A stretch of 64,000 bases of DNA from Xiphias gladius. Its lineage: Eukaryota; Chordata; Actinopteri; Istiophoriformes; Xiphiidae. Location: the NCBI RefSeq assembly GCF_016859285.1, contig NC_053420.1, forward strand, positions 7,984,001 to 8,048,000. Direction: 5' to 3'. Position 1 is the first letter of the stretch, and each line of letters opens with the position of its first letter. A program made the position numbers and the translations under genes. The notes beneath the pieces were generated by a model. That model had not been told where the DNA came from. It saw only the letters and a list, made by a program, of their open reading frames with translations, and did not search any database. This document shows, piece by piece, positions 1 through 12,144 of the stretch.

Positions 1-96
1 ATTGGCACTGACAACGCTGTCACAGCTGCCAGCACTGTCCATGCCAGTCATCATCTCCAATCCAATGCCACCGGGCCACGTATCACTTTTGGGCAT
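1..96 (-). CDS. sarg: SARG (C1orf116)-like protein, N-terminal 32 codons, cut by window edge
   Basis: Minus-strand ATG at 96-94 opens a frame that runs off the left edge. It reads MPKSDTWPGGIG near the start and GSCDSVVSAN near the cut. From memory, the human specifically androgen-regulated gene protein starts with MP, then a WPxGxG motif, then GSCDS followed by Ser-rich sequence, so spacing and motifs agree. The protein is a poorly understood cytoplasmic protein; no catalytic domain is expected. Context supports the call because C1orf116 lies beside YOD1 in human. A possible splice acceptor (tag before GGTACTAAAATG) sits just upstream, but its pyrimidine tract is weak. Only 32 codons are visible, so another protein with a similar N-terminus cannot be excluded. 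Confidence 0.62.
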   Translation of the reverse strand, partial: MPKSDTWPGGIGLEMMTGMDSAGSCDSVVSAN

Positions 97-3000
97 TTTA
101 GTACCCTACTTATCCAAGGTTAGTGGCACAGATTGTTGTGTTTCACTGTGTGAAAAATAAATAAATAGAAAGTTAAATTACAGTTTAATTTGTCCCTCTA
201 CAAGCTCAGCAGAGCGAAAATATTATCAAAAGAATAGATCATTCACAAGTAGATTTCATTTAATAGACTTTACCATATTTTAACCACACTGTTCATACTT
301 TGCCTCTGTGAACCATTTTCTTAAATGTCCTCTCTTCTAGACAGCCATTGGTTTGCATTGAGTCTTGTACAATATGAAATCTATAGAGTCCCTAAAGGAC
401 CACTTTGGACATTTTCTTAAAAATACTTTGCTACAGGATTGCCTTTTCTTTCCCATTGAAATAACTTTTTTTAAGAGTAAATTTAACACATGGACTGAGT
501 CAATGAGACCACAACATTTAGTAACGAAGTGAGCTCTAACATGTATTTTTTTTTGTTTGTAAAGGGATCAACCATAATATTAAAATTCAAGGCTCTAACC
601 AAGTTGAATTTAAATTCTATAGGACAAGAAGCTATGGCTCAACATTTTCTTTTATCTGTAAAGGAATATAGACTTTGACTTCCTCTATAATTGATGAATA
701 AATGACAGTACAGTGTGCAGAGACACTGATTAACAGTACAACGCTTGGAGTCAAGCAAGCTGTACATTTGTTTCCCCCAAAGGTTTCCAACAAACGTACG
801 CAGACATGGAGAGGAAAGAAAATTAGCCGCTGTGAATGAACAGTTATCAGCACCACAGCGGCGTGGACAGCTCCAGAGCAGGCTGATCCGTGTTTACTAT
901 TAGCTCCAGATTAAATATAAACAGTGTCAGACATTTAGAGATAACCCAGATTAAGCATGATGTACATTGTGGTCCGGCTTGTGTAGGGTTGGGTGTTTTG
1001 ATCAAGAACTGTACATATTGCACAAGAATTGAACAACACATGACCTGGACAAGAGTGCACAATTGTGACCTTCATACCTCATCATGCCATTAAAGAACAA
1101 CAAATGTGTCCAATGGCAAGGCACATATGCATTGTAGCTCTAGGGGAAAGTATCACAGGAGAATGTAAAAACTATTTCTCAAGAATTCAAAAGTGATTAA
1201 AGACAACTCAAAACTATTACAGGTGAAATAAAACTCCTAATAAAATATAAAAGTTGGCATTTTAGAACCTCTGTACAATCAACTGTCTAAACCTACTATA
1301 GATAGCTAATCCGCTGCATTAAAGAAGTCATGTTTTTCTTTGCTCAGCGGGACAGTTTTAGTTTTGGATTGGATGCATTGAGGCGCTCCTGGGCAAACTC
1401 CTACACCCAACATTTAAGGGGCAGTTGCTGCAGAACAGCAGCCGTTTTAGCAAAAGATAAGAAGTTCACGTTATTTTCAGAACATCCACATTTGCTTTAG
1501 TGTTCTTCTTTAGGTCTGATTTTCTGATAACATAGCTTGTGAGGGCAACTGTGTTTTTAACAGCTGATTCTTAGCTCTAAGATGCTGAAGCTCCCAACAA
1601 GAACTTTTCAAAACAACATTACCATGCAATTGTAACAACTTTGGAGTAAAAAAAAAAAAAAACAAGTTAAATGGAAATTAATGTTAACTGTGGTGCGTCT
1701 CACATGCACACCAGCTTTCTGGGTGCCTGGACAACCTTGTTGGTAGAGAATGACAAAGTATACCAGCTTAGTCTGTTTCTGACAGCTATCTAAATAGTCC
1801 TCTTGCTGCATGCGATTCAGATTACAGCACACATGCCACTCGTAATCCTCCTGGACCGGATCAGTTTCAGAGGGAGTGGAGGGCAGCAGTAACAATCTCG
1901 TGAAAGTTATATGATATCCAGTGTGACCATGTTGTCTTACTTAACTCAACAGTCTGCTGTTAGGAAATTAAAAATGTAAATTGTATCACCATGTTTAGAG
2001 ATTGGTTTTCTTCATGGGGGTGCTAAAATGTATGCACCATTCTGCTACTGTAGGATACTTTGGATAAAAGCATCATGCTAATGGTGGATTTACCAGATAG
2101 CCATTAGAAATTGAAAGGACAGTTGTTTAACAGCCATTCATGCATGAGATTTTTACCAGAACAAACAACTTTTAAAGAATAAACACATTTTACTTTTCTA
2201 CTGGTATTGTAGAAATACAGCTGGAATTTTAGTATAAAGGAGCTCCTGTCTGATCTTTTTGAAAAGAAATTCACTTTTGGATAAGTTTCAACACCCTAAA
2301 GACAAGGGCTGCTAAATAGGCCAATGGAGGCACAAAAGCAACCCTGTTCACTGTTCATGGTTTGCCATGTTATCCAATCCCTGTACAATTTTAAAGCCCC
2401 TATCGCCAGGCCAGTGTGTAAATGTCCCCATCTGTCCCGTTGCATGTGTGTCAGGATATGAATCTGAACGCTGTAAAGTCTGAGATAACGTTAATTGTGT
2501 TTTTAACCTGACACAGTCTGGCTCAATCACATGCAGATAACCAGAGCAGCTGCTGTGGTCTGGCGATGATTTAAAACAATTTGCAGAATCTCGATTAAGC
2601 ATTTTAAACTTTAAACCAACTGATTTTGTTTCGGTAATCACATTTGTCTTCCCTATTTAATTAAGTGTTATATGTTTTTCTCAGCCATTAAATGTGTTAT
2701 TGAGTTGTTTCGTTTTTTCCCTACTGTCATAATAAAACCTCAGACATTCCATTTCCAGTGAAAGGACATCTTAAACACTGTTGAAAATATACTATAGCGT
2801 TATCTCTATGGACACCTATGAAGAAAACCAGGTGATGCAGAGGTTGAGGCAGTAAATTTAACTGCCATGTCCAACTCCTTGGAACTTTAATCTCTGGGAC
2901 AGTAGCAGTTTTGTTTTGACTGCGGTTGTCAAAGAGCAACTGCCCAAGGTTTTATTATCTTTAATGCATTATCTGAATCCGATTATGCAACTAGTGGACT

Positions 3001-3775
3001 CATCACTGTTCAGTTTTTCAAATACATTTTAACCCCCACTACCTGGCCTTCAACCCTCTGCCTCCAGTTTTTTTTTCAGGCGTCCCAGTTCATTTGGCTA
3101 TTTGTCCTTTGTAAAGATTATCTGCCCCAATTACAGTCTCTACAACATACACAAACATCCATTGATCAAAACGTGTATAGTATACATAAGACTGCTTTCA
3201 TTTGAGTCCCAGGAGACCCCTGAAACTAGTCTGCAAGTAACACAAAGGCTGACTAAACACTGTAAACATATGAAATTCAACAGGTTCCTAAATTACATCA
3301 GCTCCCTGACACTGTACACAAACACACAAATATGAAGTCGGAGATCATCATCATGTGGCAGAAGAGACTATTTTTAAAAAAAAAAAAGAAAAAAAAAGGA
3401 TTTCTCAGGAAATAAAAACTGTACAAATCAATCAAAATTGATCTTAAACTCAGGTTGATTCCATTTACTGGATGCGAGCTATAAATCACCTTTACATTGT
3501 CAGAAAAAACACAATCCCCCTAATATAAATGGTCGTTTAGATTAACTGGAAGTGCACGGTCATTGGAGAATGTTGGGTGTCTGTAAATATGAATTTATAA
3601 AGACTGTTGTCTAGACCTGCTCTATATGAAAAGGGCCCCGACGTAACGTCTGTTATGTTTTGGCGCTATATAAATTAAATTGACGAGACTTGACTACTGA
3701 TCACATAGTTAAATTATGTCGGTAAAAAATATAAAATAACATAAAAAAACAAACAGCATTAGTCGACCACGTACC
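97..3775. other. Probable first intron of the SARG-like gene; no coding signal
   Basis: AT-rich sequence with only short open frames, none with a recognisable domain. If the promoter is near 3.8 kb, this is one 3.7 kb intron. A short stretch near 3610-3695 resembles the tail of a teleost SINE/LINE. Confidence 0.35.
3605..3695 (+). repeat. Tail fragment of a teleost interspersed repeat
   Basis: Contains gtctagacctgctctatatg followed by tggcgctatataaatt and an attaaattga run. In many fish genomes tggcgctatataaataaa followed by attgaattga marks the 3' end of short retroelement copies; this identification is from memory. Only the tail is clear. Confidence 0.45.
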
Positions 3776-3910
3776 TGTTGGACGCATTAGTCATTAATCC
3801 ATCTTCTGCTTCTTGTGCAGCTCGAGACGCCGTGAGCGAGCGAGCGAGCGAGCGAGCGGCTCTGAGACACCTGCACGGAGGACTTCGTGCCCTAAGCCCT
3901 CAGCCAATCG
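3776..3910 (-). promoter_or_regulatory. Candidate promoter and noncoding first exon of the SARG-like gene
   Basis: This CpG-rich patch in AT-rich surroundings holds a minus-strand donor (CCAACAG then gtacgtgg, intron starting at 3775), which would end a noncoding exon. A CCAAT box in the minus orientation (ATTGGCTGA on that strand) lies at about 3901-3909, suitably upstream of a start site near 3.83-3.85 kb. A short tandem repeat of the unit gagc (about 3836-3859) lies inside it. The pairing with the coding exon at 96 is inferred from strand and order only. Confidence 0.35.
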
Positions 3911-4212
3911 GAGAGCAGCATTTTCCTTAAGACGCGCGAGCCCTCGTCGCCATAGTACCTGCACCTGCGCTAATCCGCTGATCAGTGTGTCCGGTTCCGG
4001 CTCTCGCTTTCCACCGTGGACCGTGTGGTCGGGGTCGTTTTGGTCCAGGAATTATAGCCCCAACTTGTTGGAAAGGCAATACAACGGAATTCCTCGTTAC
4101 TCCCAGGAAGTAGTCACCCTCCGCCGGGAGCAGTATTTTCGTTACACTACAAGGCGTTTGTCTGTGTTGGACATGTTTTGAACATGTTTTGTACGAAGCA
4201 TCTTCTCTAGGA

Positions 4213-4213
<1 letters not shown>

Positions 4214-4252
<39 letters not shown>

Positions 4253-4269
4253 TCAAACACACACACACT
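4214..4269. repeat. (AC)n microsatellite
   Basis: An almost uninterrupted run of AC units from about 4214 to 4250, then an imperfect continuation to 4269. It directly abuts the fold-back repeat that starts at 4271. Confidence 0.9.
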
Positions 4270-4270
4270 T

Positions 4271-4622
4271 GGGCTGCAGCTAACCGTTGTTTTCTCGGTT
4301 AATCCATTATTTGCTTGGACTGTAAAATGTCAGAAAATATTGAAAAGTGTTTTCCCAGTTTTCCCGGAGCCCAAGGTGACTTCCTCAGATGCCTTGGTTT
4401 GTCCAAGCAAAAGTCCGAAATACAAAGATATTCACTTTACATTGATACACGACAAAGAACATCGTTACATTTGCGCTTTGAGAAGCTGGAACATGCAAAT
4501 GTTTGGTAATGGTCTGGTGATTTTTTTTTTTTTTTCCCCAGGAAAAAAAAGTCACCAAACAATCTGTTATCAAACTAGCTGTTGATTCATTTTCGGGCAG
4601 TCGATTAATCGTTTCAGCTCTA
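4271..4622 (+). mobile_element. Short nonautonomous DNA element with 'gggctgcagctaac' type ends
   Basis: Starts gggctgcagctaaccg and ends gattaatcgtttcagctct, so the ends are roughly inverted. Inside are gtaaaatgtcagaaaat, a cccaaggtgac block and tttgagaagctgga. This matches a family I know from many teleost sequences, whose ends carry gctgcaactaacgatt and its complement; it is probably a nonautonomous DNA transposon. A second copy is at 31231-31491. No transposase frame is present. The internal A and T runs are low complexity. Confidence 0.65.
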
Positions 4623-7600
4623 ACACACGAATTTTTAGAAGGGCACTTGGACAAAGGGGTGATTTTATTAGCATTACCAAATCTGTATATTGGAAAACTG
4701 AAACTTTCTTGATTGGAAAATAATCTATCGGACCTTATCGGACAAACATTGACCAGGGGTTTGTCATAGCAAATCAGTTCAACTGAGCACTTGATTTTAG
4801 AGCCGTGGGTCTGCCAAAGGACTAAGATAAAAAACAGAATTTTTACATTATCCCTTATTACCCAAAGCTATAAATAAGTCATATCAAATGACTTCAATTA
4901 TATATATCCTTCCTGCAAATTCCTTAGATTAAGATTTCGTTTTGAGAGTAAAGTCTGTTCCTTTTGTAACACAGATAAACTACAGGGAATTTTTTTTTTT
5001 TTTTAATTTTGTTGTCGATATTGTTTACAAAGTTAAGTAAAATTGGAAAAAGGAAATCAATGCATAATGAAACACTCTGTACTGCTATGTACGCTGCTAT
5101 AAACCAAAAACTGTTGCCGAATAATTTTCCGTCCATCACCTAATCAATTAACTGATTAATCACTCATACCAGAGTGTCACCCTTGATTTAGCTGTTACGT
5201 GTATCATTACTGTGAGGCATGTCAATTTCGTTGTATATTAACTGCAAGAACAGTATACTGCGACAACCTGGGTATAATAAATACGGGATAGAATTTGTAT
5301 GGATTCGGGACACAGCTAAAATCTCACCACTAGAACAAATGGGCTTTTCAGAGCTGCTTAAGCATTCGCCCAAATGAGCTGTGAAGACAGCTTTTCGCGG
5401 CAGTCCTTATATCTAGTCACAGGAGAGAAAAAGAACAGGTTTTAACTAATAACATTAATGATGGCTCCATCCCATTGAAGTGTCCCACTGAGCCAGTCTC
5501 TACAGTTTTAAAAAAAAAAAAGGAAAATAGGTTTTGCAGTGATGCAAAGCAATGGCCTTAAGCATATCCCATCAACATGCTAGGCACAAACTAGTTTAGG
5601 CCTAAAAGCTACATGCAAGTGTTAACTCTTATCTTTCACATGGACTCTTTGTAGTGGCAGTGGTAGCTGCTACAGTTGGTCAAACAGTGGATGAATAAAT
5701 CTTAGATCCTATTAAGAAAGGGTAGATGTTCCTTAAAATAACATGTAGGTAGCGTAATCCCACTGCGATGGCACAGGATCAGTGTTGTTTAGCCAACTTG
5801 GGTTGATCTCCAGTGGCCATGGATTGTCAATAATGAGGTATAAATAGAAATGGTTATCTTTCTGTTATCTATTTGTATCTGTACGTGCAAAAATATTCAA
5901 AACCACTTTAAAAAAAAAAAAATCAAACAGGTTTCCCCCATTGTTTCAAATGGATTGTAGAGTTTTCCAGGACAACATAGTTTAAATATATACATTCTAA
6001 ATATATACATATAAGATTCTTTGCTATTAGTTTTCTGTAAAGGTTTCATATTCATTGAGACATGAGAACTGTGAAGCATTATTATCTTGATGCGAGTTGT
6101 CCCAATACAATCGTACGGATAAATAAGCAATGTTTGACAATCCAGCCCTTTGATGGTGAACAACGAAATAAAGCGTTATATAAAGAGTTTTTACCAATCA
6201 CTACAAATATGAAACATTAAAAAAATTAAAATAACAAAATTAAAATAAAAAATAAAATACACAAATTGAAAAGTGAACTGAACAAGTTGACAGCTGATAC
6301 AAAACGACTCGTACACACCACCATTGGCTATAACTTTTAATTGTGACACAACACTGAAAAAAATCAAGTAAATCCAGTTGTTCTGTAGTGCTCTGTGTGC
6401 AACATTCATTGTTACTGTCCATGAAGAGTCATAAGAACTCAGTTGATACAAAATACAACAAAGCCATTTCATAGTTTCACTTGTATGCCAGCTGATGAAT
6501 CCGTTATTACTGCCAAAATAAAATAAACTACCTAAGGTAACAGATGGGGGGGTTTCATAGTAATTCACATTTAAATAAAGAAGTAATCTGACATTTTCGC
6601 TTTGCCTTTTGTTTATTCCTAACACCGTCTCAGACTCTGAACCAAGACAAATTCTCAAAGAAAGTCCCAATCAAGTCCTCCATTGTCAGACCCTTTTTTT
6701 GGGCAACAACTCAGTACCAGTATTCTCCATCCGAGATATGTGGAATAGAAATACTGGTTCTGCATAATAAACTGAGCTTCAAGGAAAAAACTAATCCCAC
6801 AAATATCTTGATGGCCTCTTCCAATTAAGCATTTCTGACCTGATGTTTAACATAAACAAGTGCATGCTTCATCCCTATAGGCAGTGAGTATTAAAGGAAT
6901 AAGCAAAGAGACAATGCCTGACTTTAGCTGAAAGTGTGAGAACATCCTCCAATTGTGCAAAACATACAGTGGAACAAGGTTGGCAATTTTTGGACAAGCA
7001 CTACAAAGTAAATCAAATCCCTTTACTCGCAGTTCTCAAACACCCTGACTAGAGTTGCTCTTGAGCTGCAAGTGTGAGATGAAAAATTCGAATTGAAAAG
7101 GTAAAAGGTTAGCGTTTAATTAATGTTGATTAGCAAAGCACATAATGTACGGACTGTACCTGAACAGTAAATGCATTTAGTGAGCAGGATTTCTCTCACG
7201 CAGCACGACTTGCACTCAGTCGTTTCAGATTTCTAGTCAATACTCCACCCTCTCACCATGATTTGTGTTCTGAAATACAATGCTCAAGCACTTCATGACC
7301 GCTTAAGTGTTTTTCAAAATATGCAGCAATAAAAAGAAAAACATAACAAAACAAAAAAAAAAACCTTGTTTTTAAAAAGATTAGTTCTTACAGCATGGCA
7401 TCTGAAAATTACACACTAGAATTAAAAATTACACTCCTGAAAACCTGCCGTACCAATGGAGAAAAACAAAGTGCTAAGCATTTTGTAAAATGTTTTGTTT
7501 TAACCACTATTATTATTTTTTAAATGTATTGTTTTAATCTAAAAGAAGCTCAGTGATAAACGATTTTTCAAAATGCATAACCTCAATCTCACTGACCACT

Positions 7601-8377
7601 GCTCACAAAATTCAAGGCAATGTCGCAAATAGCACATTTGTATGGAGATGATTCCAGCTTTGCATTAACACAGCCTGACTGTGCTGAACAATTCAGACAT
7701 CTAAAGTCAACCAAACTATCGGTTTTAAGTATTGGAAGAGCGTCTGACAAACCTCTGTCCACAGGTAAAGTAAAAAACATGCTACATAACTGACATGATG
7801 AATAACAGTCAAACTTAGTGTGCTGATCTTAAGACAACTGTGAGTAAGATCCCATCATAGTACAAATAATTCTTAGTGGTTGTTTTAAACTTTTTGTAGA
7901 GCCAGATAATGAGGTTTTACACATATATTAATTCAGTCAGTCACCGGTAAGTATTGGCAAGTTGGTGTATTTTCTAATTGACAACACATCAGCCACAGCT
8001 TGGTTCATCTCAGAACAACCCGGCCGTCGAGTAATCCAAACAGATTTAAAACAAATCCCAAGAATTGTTTGCATATTTTCTTGGACCCAGTTAAACAGAT
8101 CTGAAACCATCCCTAAAAGACTAACGTGATGGTTTAACGACATCGGAGCGCTGCAGTAGCGTTTCTGACGTTGAGAACTGACAGCAGTTAAAAAGTAATA
8201 CTGAACAGGTTAGAGGCTGAACACAGTGTCTGCAGATTCTCCATAGATGTCGCTGGACAATGTGAGGTAGAGGGTCACACAAGCAGACAGACAAACAGGC
8301 TGACAGATATGCCAGACACGGGGCACGGGTTTGGTAGTGGTTGTATTTGTGAGAGGGGAAAAAAGACAAGACAATGT
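4623..8377. other. yod1 3' untranslated region plus intergenic sequence
   Basis: No convincing coding frame. The part next to the yod1 stop codon is expected to be 3' UTR. A minus-strand AATAAA (TTTATT at 6612-6617) could end a 1.8 kb UTR, and ATTAAA-type signals occur near 7114 and 7531. Beyond that the sequence is AT-rich and unremarkable. Confidence 0.4.
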
Positions 8378-9828
8378 TCACACTTCCCCAAAATTGGTGT
8401 GGCCTGTCTCCTTGGCATGCTCACGAGCTTCCTTTTGTCCCACCAGGCCTGTTTGGCACACCATGCAGCGCAATGCAAAGCGGTTTACGTCCGTGAACTG
8501 CCGCTTGCGGCGGGCCTCGTCTGCCAGCTCGAGTGCCTGGGCCAGGATTACGTCATCGGTGGTGGAGAAGATAGTCTGGGGTGGGGCGTCAGAGCCGGGG
8601 GTTTCTTTCTGCAGAGGGTCGTAGTGGATGCCGTCGTAGATGAGCAGCACACGTTTGTGGTAGCCAGCGTCCTCCCCAAATCGGTCTACTCGGACCGTCT
8701 GAGTGTCCACCACACAGATCTCACATTGGTAAAATTTGGACAGGATGGACACCTCGATGGCCCCTCCCCAGGTGTCGTCACGTCTTATCCAGGTGCAGTA
8801 CTCCTCGTTGGTCTTTCCCAGCACCGCTTCACAGTAAGCTGCAGGGTCACTTGAAACAATCTGGGCTATGAGGCCTCGCATCTCAGGAGCGCAAGCGGGG
8901 TCATATACACCACCTTCCACCACATAATACACACTGGTGAAGAGGCAGGAGTTGTCAGCTGGGACCACTCGACGTGCCAGCACAGGTGAGGCTTCCAGGC
9001 GTGGTGCTTTAGTCACAGTGGGATGATCCTGAGGTTTTGGCTTGTTTTTTTCTTCCTCAACAATGAGTGTGTCTCCTGTAGAGGATGACACGTCAGTGGC
9101 ACAACACAGTTCAGCCTGGTCAGACTTTGGCTGACAAAGTACAGAGGAAAAACATTATCTTTTTTTTTATAGCTATTCATTTTAATCTCTTGCACAGATT
9201 AAAAATGTCTCAAAAATTTAAAGGTAAATGAGTTAAAGGGTCAGTTCACCCAATTACCAAAAAAAAAAAAAAAACTGTTTGCCAAGGTTTTTGAGAGTTC
9301 CATCTCTGATGTTTCTGCCACCACTGCAATACACTGAAGGTGAACTTAATTTGGTTTGGGGTGCTCAAAGCATTGAAAAAATTAAGTTTAAAAAAGTTCC
9401 ACAGCAACTTGTCTCCCAGAACCTCTGGATAATCCACACAACACTGTCCACAGTTGTCATAAAGACTACTTTTTCTACAACCTACTTAAATGTTTCAGTC
9501 ATTCTACTTATGTCTTGAAAAACAGGTTCAAACATTAAAGTAAAAAAATAATCATATCAACAATAAATGGTGTGCATTTGGTCCATGTTATCTGTTTATT
9601 TTTGATGTTTGACGACTAACCTGATTTGATGGGATAATCCTTGAGGTGAGCATCTCCATTTCGAAGATCAAGGCTGGAGGGTGGGTAACCAACCATAATT
9701 TTCTGCACATCACAGGGGATACCAGTCAGCTCCTCCACCTTACTCTTCAGCTCTTGGACACAGGACTGGTGAGTCAAGCCCTGCATTATGTGGCTCCCAT
9801 TTTTGGTCTTACAGCGAAGCCTCAACAT
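8378..9828 (-). CDS. yod1: YOD1 ubiquitin thioesterase (OTU1), two coding exons
   Basis: OTU-family cysteine protease that trims ubiquitin chains and, in mammals, works with p97/VCP in ER-associated degradation. Coding exons are 9621-9828 and 8378-9075; the splice (TCAG then gttagt; ctacag then GAGACAC) keeps frame and gives 301 residues, shorter than human YOD1 (348, from memory), mainly by lacking an N-terminal extension. Residues 1-75 form the UBX-like domain. The OTU domain carries [10 protein letters not shown] with Asp110 and catalytic Cys113, and YDGIHYD with His220. The C-terminus has a C2H2 zinc finger (Cys273, Cys276, His289, His295) and ends in GHTNFGEV. The ATG at 9828 lies eight bases after a likely splice acceptor. 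All catalytic and zinc residues are intact. Confidence 0.97.
9225..9500 (+). repeat. Teleost interspersed repeat in the yod1 intron
   Basis: Begins gggtcagttcacccaatt, then contains caatacactgaaggtgaact, a ggggtgctcaaagc block and ctggataatccacacaac. This block order matches a dispersed repeat I know from perch-like fish. It fills half of the 545-base intron between the yod1 coding exons. Confidence 0.55.
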
Positions 9829-10007
9829 CCTACCTGCAAAAACATGTTACAACAAATCTGAATTTAACTGAATATATAACACGGCAGGTAACTGCCATAA
9901 ACATTACTGATCCACCAGGGCATTTGTTGACAAAAGATGGGTATAGCTATTGAGGGACACTTAGTATACATCTCAATTTACAAAGAATAAATGCTGAAGC
10001 TAAATCT

Positions 10008-10335
10008 AACAGTCCTGCAATAAATCCATCCTTCATGAAGGTTATAATGTTCAGTTTGTGTTGAAATTGTTTCGGAGAGGTGTTGATTCACCTGTGTGAT
10101 CATTTTGGAGGTTGCAGTTTGTGTTGCTGTATAACTATACTCCGTTATGCGGTCAGGTGTTTCTATTATATTGTCCACCTTATTTATTTCGATGAGAGTA
10201 GACTAAATAACAGAAACGCAACTCAAACAATTTCAACACAAACTGAACATTATAACCTTCATGAAGGAAGGATTTATTGCAGGACTGTTGTGTTAGACTG
10301 CATTAATGTTAGCGAGGCGTACCTAATAACCTGGC
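10008..10335. mobile_element. Fold-back element with 65-base inverted arms in yod1 5' intron
   Basis: Arm 10008-10072 and arm 10225-10289 are reverse complements with one mismatch by eye. The right flank continues tgttagactgcattaatgtt and then gaggcgtacctaataacc, which resembles the end of a teleost miniature DNA transposon (tgtacctaataaagtgg type). A related end lies at about 42735-42770. There is no transposase. It lies in the intron between the yod1 noncoding exon (11611) and coding exon 1 (9828). Confidence 0.75.
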
Positions 10336-11610
10336 AACTGCACACACACAAACACTTATTCATTTATATATATATATAAAAACATAATACATGCGTAATT
10401 AATGGTAGTCATCTTTATTTAGACGGAGGAATGGAAACACACATAGTGAAATGGCGTGACATTTCTAATTCACTGTGTAGAGCTGTTGCAAGAGCATGAT
10501 AGCTGGCAGGGTTGCACAAATGTCAAATGGATCCTTTAAATGTCACAATCGTAGTAAAGTTTGATTAACAACCTTCCACCTTTTTCACAGTTTCATTTAT
10601 CTTGAAACAAAAATAGTGACTTGCTTCATCACTGCAAATGGTTCAAATGTAAAACCAGTGATTATTTGTGGAGGTACAGACCGGGGTTGGAGAAGGGCCA
10701 GACGCCATGAAGAACTACTACACTACTAAGTACCAACTCCGTGTCGTAACCATATAGCTATTATTTGAATAGCCAAGTTCCTCCTTATCCGAACAAGCTA
10801 ATGTAACTAGTACATCATTGAGGGGTTTAAAGACTTTGAATCACTTAGACGTTATTTTACCCTTTTTCTGTAAACATACATTCACTCTAAAATGCTGCCT
10901 GCTCGAACTGGTGATGAAATTTTCTTTATTCTCGTGTTTTTGTTGTTGTTGTGGTTTTTCAAAGTTACCTAGCTCGGAACTCAGCTGCTTTGTCGTGCAG
11001 CGATAAGCTACATTAGCTTGCATCGGCTAATTGTATTTGTTAGCCAATGTTAAACTGCAAGCATCAGGATGTCGGATACCCTGTATTGTGCTGGCCGTTA
11101 TATTATTGGACTGCTTTCCAAATAGAGCCGCTATAACAATTAAACTGCTGATGGACAGCAGCAGTGGAGTAAAACACCTGACAGCGACATTGCTTTGTTT
11201 TATTTTCTTTGTCCTGGCAGTTAACTCAGCAATAAGACAAACAGATAGCGGGCTAGGCTAGGGACTCTTTGCCAAGTAAATAAAATACAGTATTTTTTGG
11301 TGCCACTTGTCACTTAACTCGACAGACAGCCACGGCAGTAGCGACATTTATTCTGAAATTGTATGAAAGAAACATAATTGCTCTGGCAAAGACACAAATT
11401 AACGTTAACGGGGCAGCTAACCACACCGTGTGCTAAGCTTAGCATGCTAGCCTGACCATCAACTTGGCGTTAGACTGGACAGTTTTCTTCCCTCCGTTTC
11501 GCATCCGGATTAACTCTGGTAACTTCTGTTACCCATCAGGCGACAGAATCGATACATGGCCGAATACATTAAATTGTATGACAACGCGCTAAATTGTTTT
11601 GTTTTCTCAC

Positions 11611-11700
11611 CTGCCGTTGACTGCAGCCCTGCCTCAAACAACAAGCATCCAGTGAGACCGCTGATATTCCGAACGTCATTCTACGTCCTTTTTGACGTAA
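11611..11700 (-). promoter_or_regulatory. yod1: yod1 noncoding first exon and promoter
   Basis: A minus-strand donor (CAACGGCAG then gtgagaaaac) ends a noncoding exon at 11611, and a matching acceptor (tttttgcag) sits eight bases before the yod1 ATG. Immediately upstream, minus strand, are two CREB/ATF-like motifs: TTACGTCA (11693-11700) and TGACGT (11673-11678). The area is relatively CpG-rich. The exact start site cannot be read. Confidence 0.5.
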
Positions 11701-12144
11701 CGACGCTAGCTCGCCCGTACCGTGAATTACCGTAAATACACACCGCAATGTTTTCGTAACATTTACAGTTATGTGTGCGTGCTTCATGCCTCAAGTAAGC
11801 GCAGATTGTTTTTTTTTGTTTTTTAAGAGGAAGACAGGCTCAGGTGCTCTAGCCCTCCTGCTCTTGCGGCGTGTGCCAAACGCACTGTAACTAACCGGCA
11901 ACGTCGTTTAATCGCCAAGACTTTTTTCAAGCGTTTCTGTCCACGTCAAGTTTGATAATAATTTGTGGCGTATATCTGCACAGCCCTTACTCGCTATAGA
12001 CTTGCGTAACTGGCTCAGATTAGGGAAACATCTCACAATCTTGGTTTCGGTTATGTTGCATGTGTTTTGGGGAGTAGTCGTATACTTGACCCTCCTGTCG
12101 TTACAGTGTCAAAATAGTCCACTACACGCAAAAGGCCTGCATTC

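Noticed and set aside
6191-6670. 159-codon minus-strand open frame downstream of yod1
   Set aside because: AT-rich, Phe/Ile-rich, no domain, and no ATG at its start; it is most likely yod1 3' UTR.
8309-8854. 181-codon open frame on the plus strand
   Set aside because: It is antisense to the yod1 OTU exon; the GC-rich coding strand keeps the opposite strand open.
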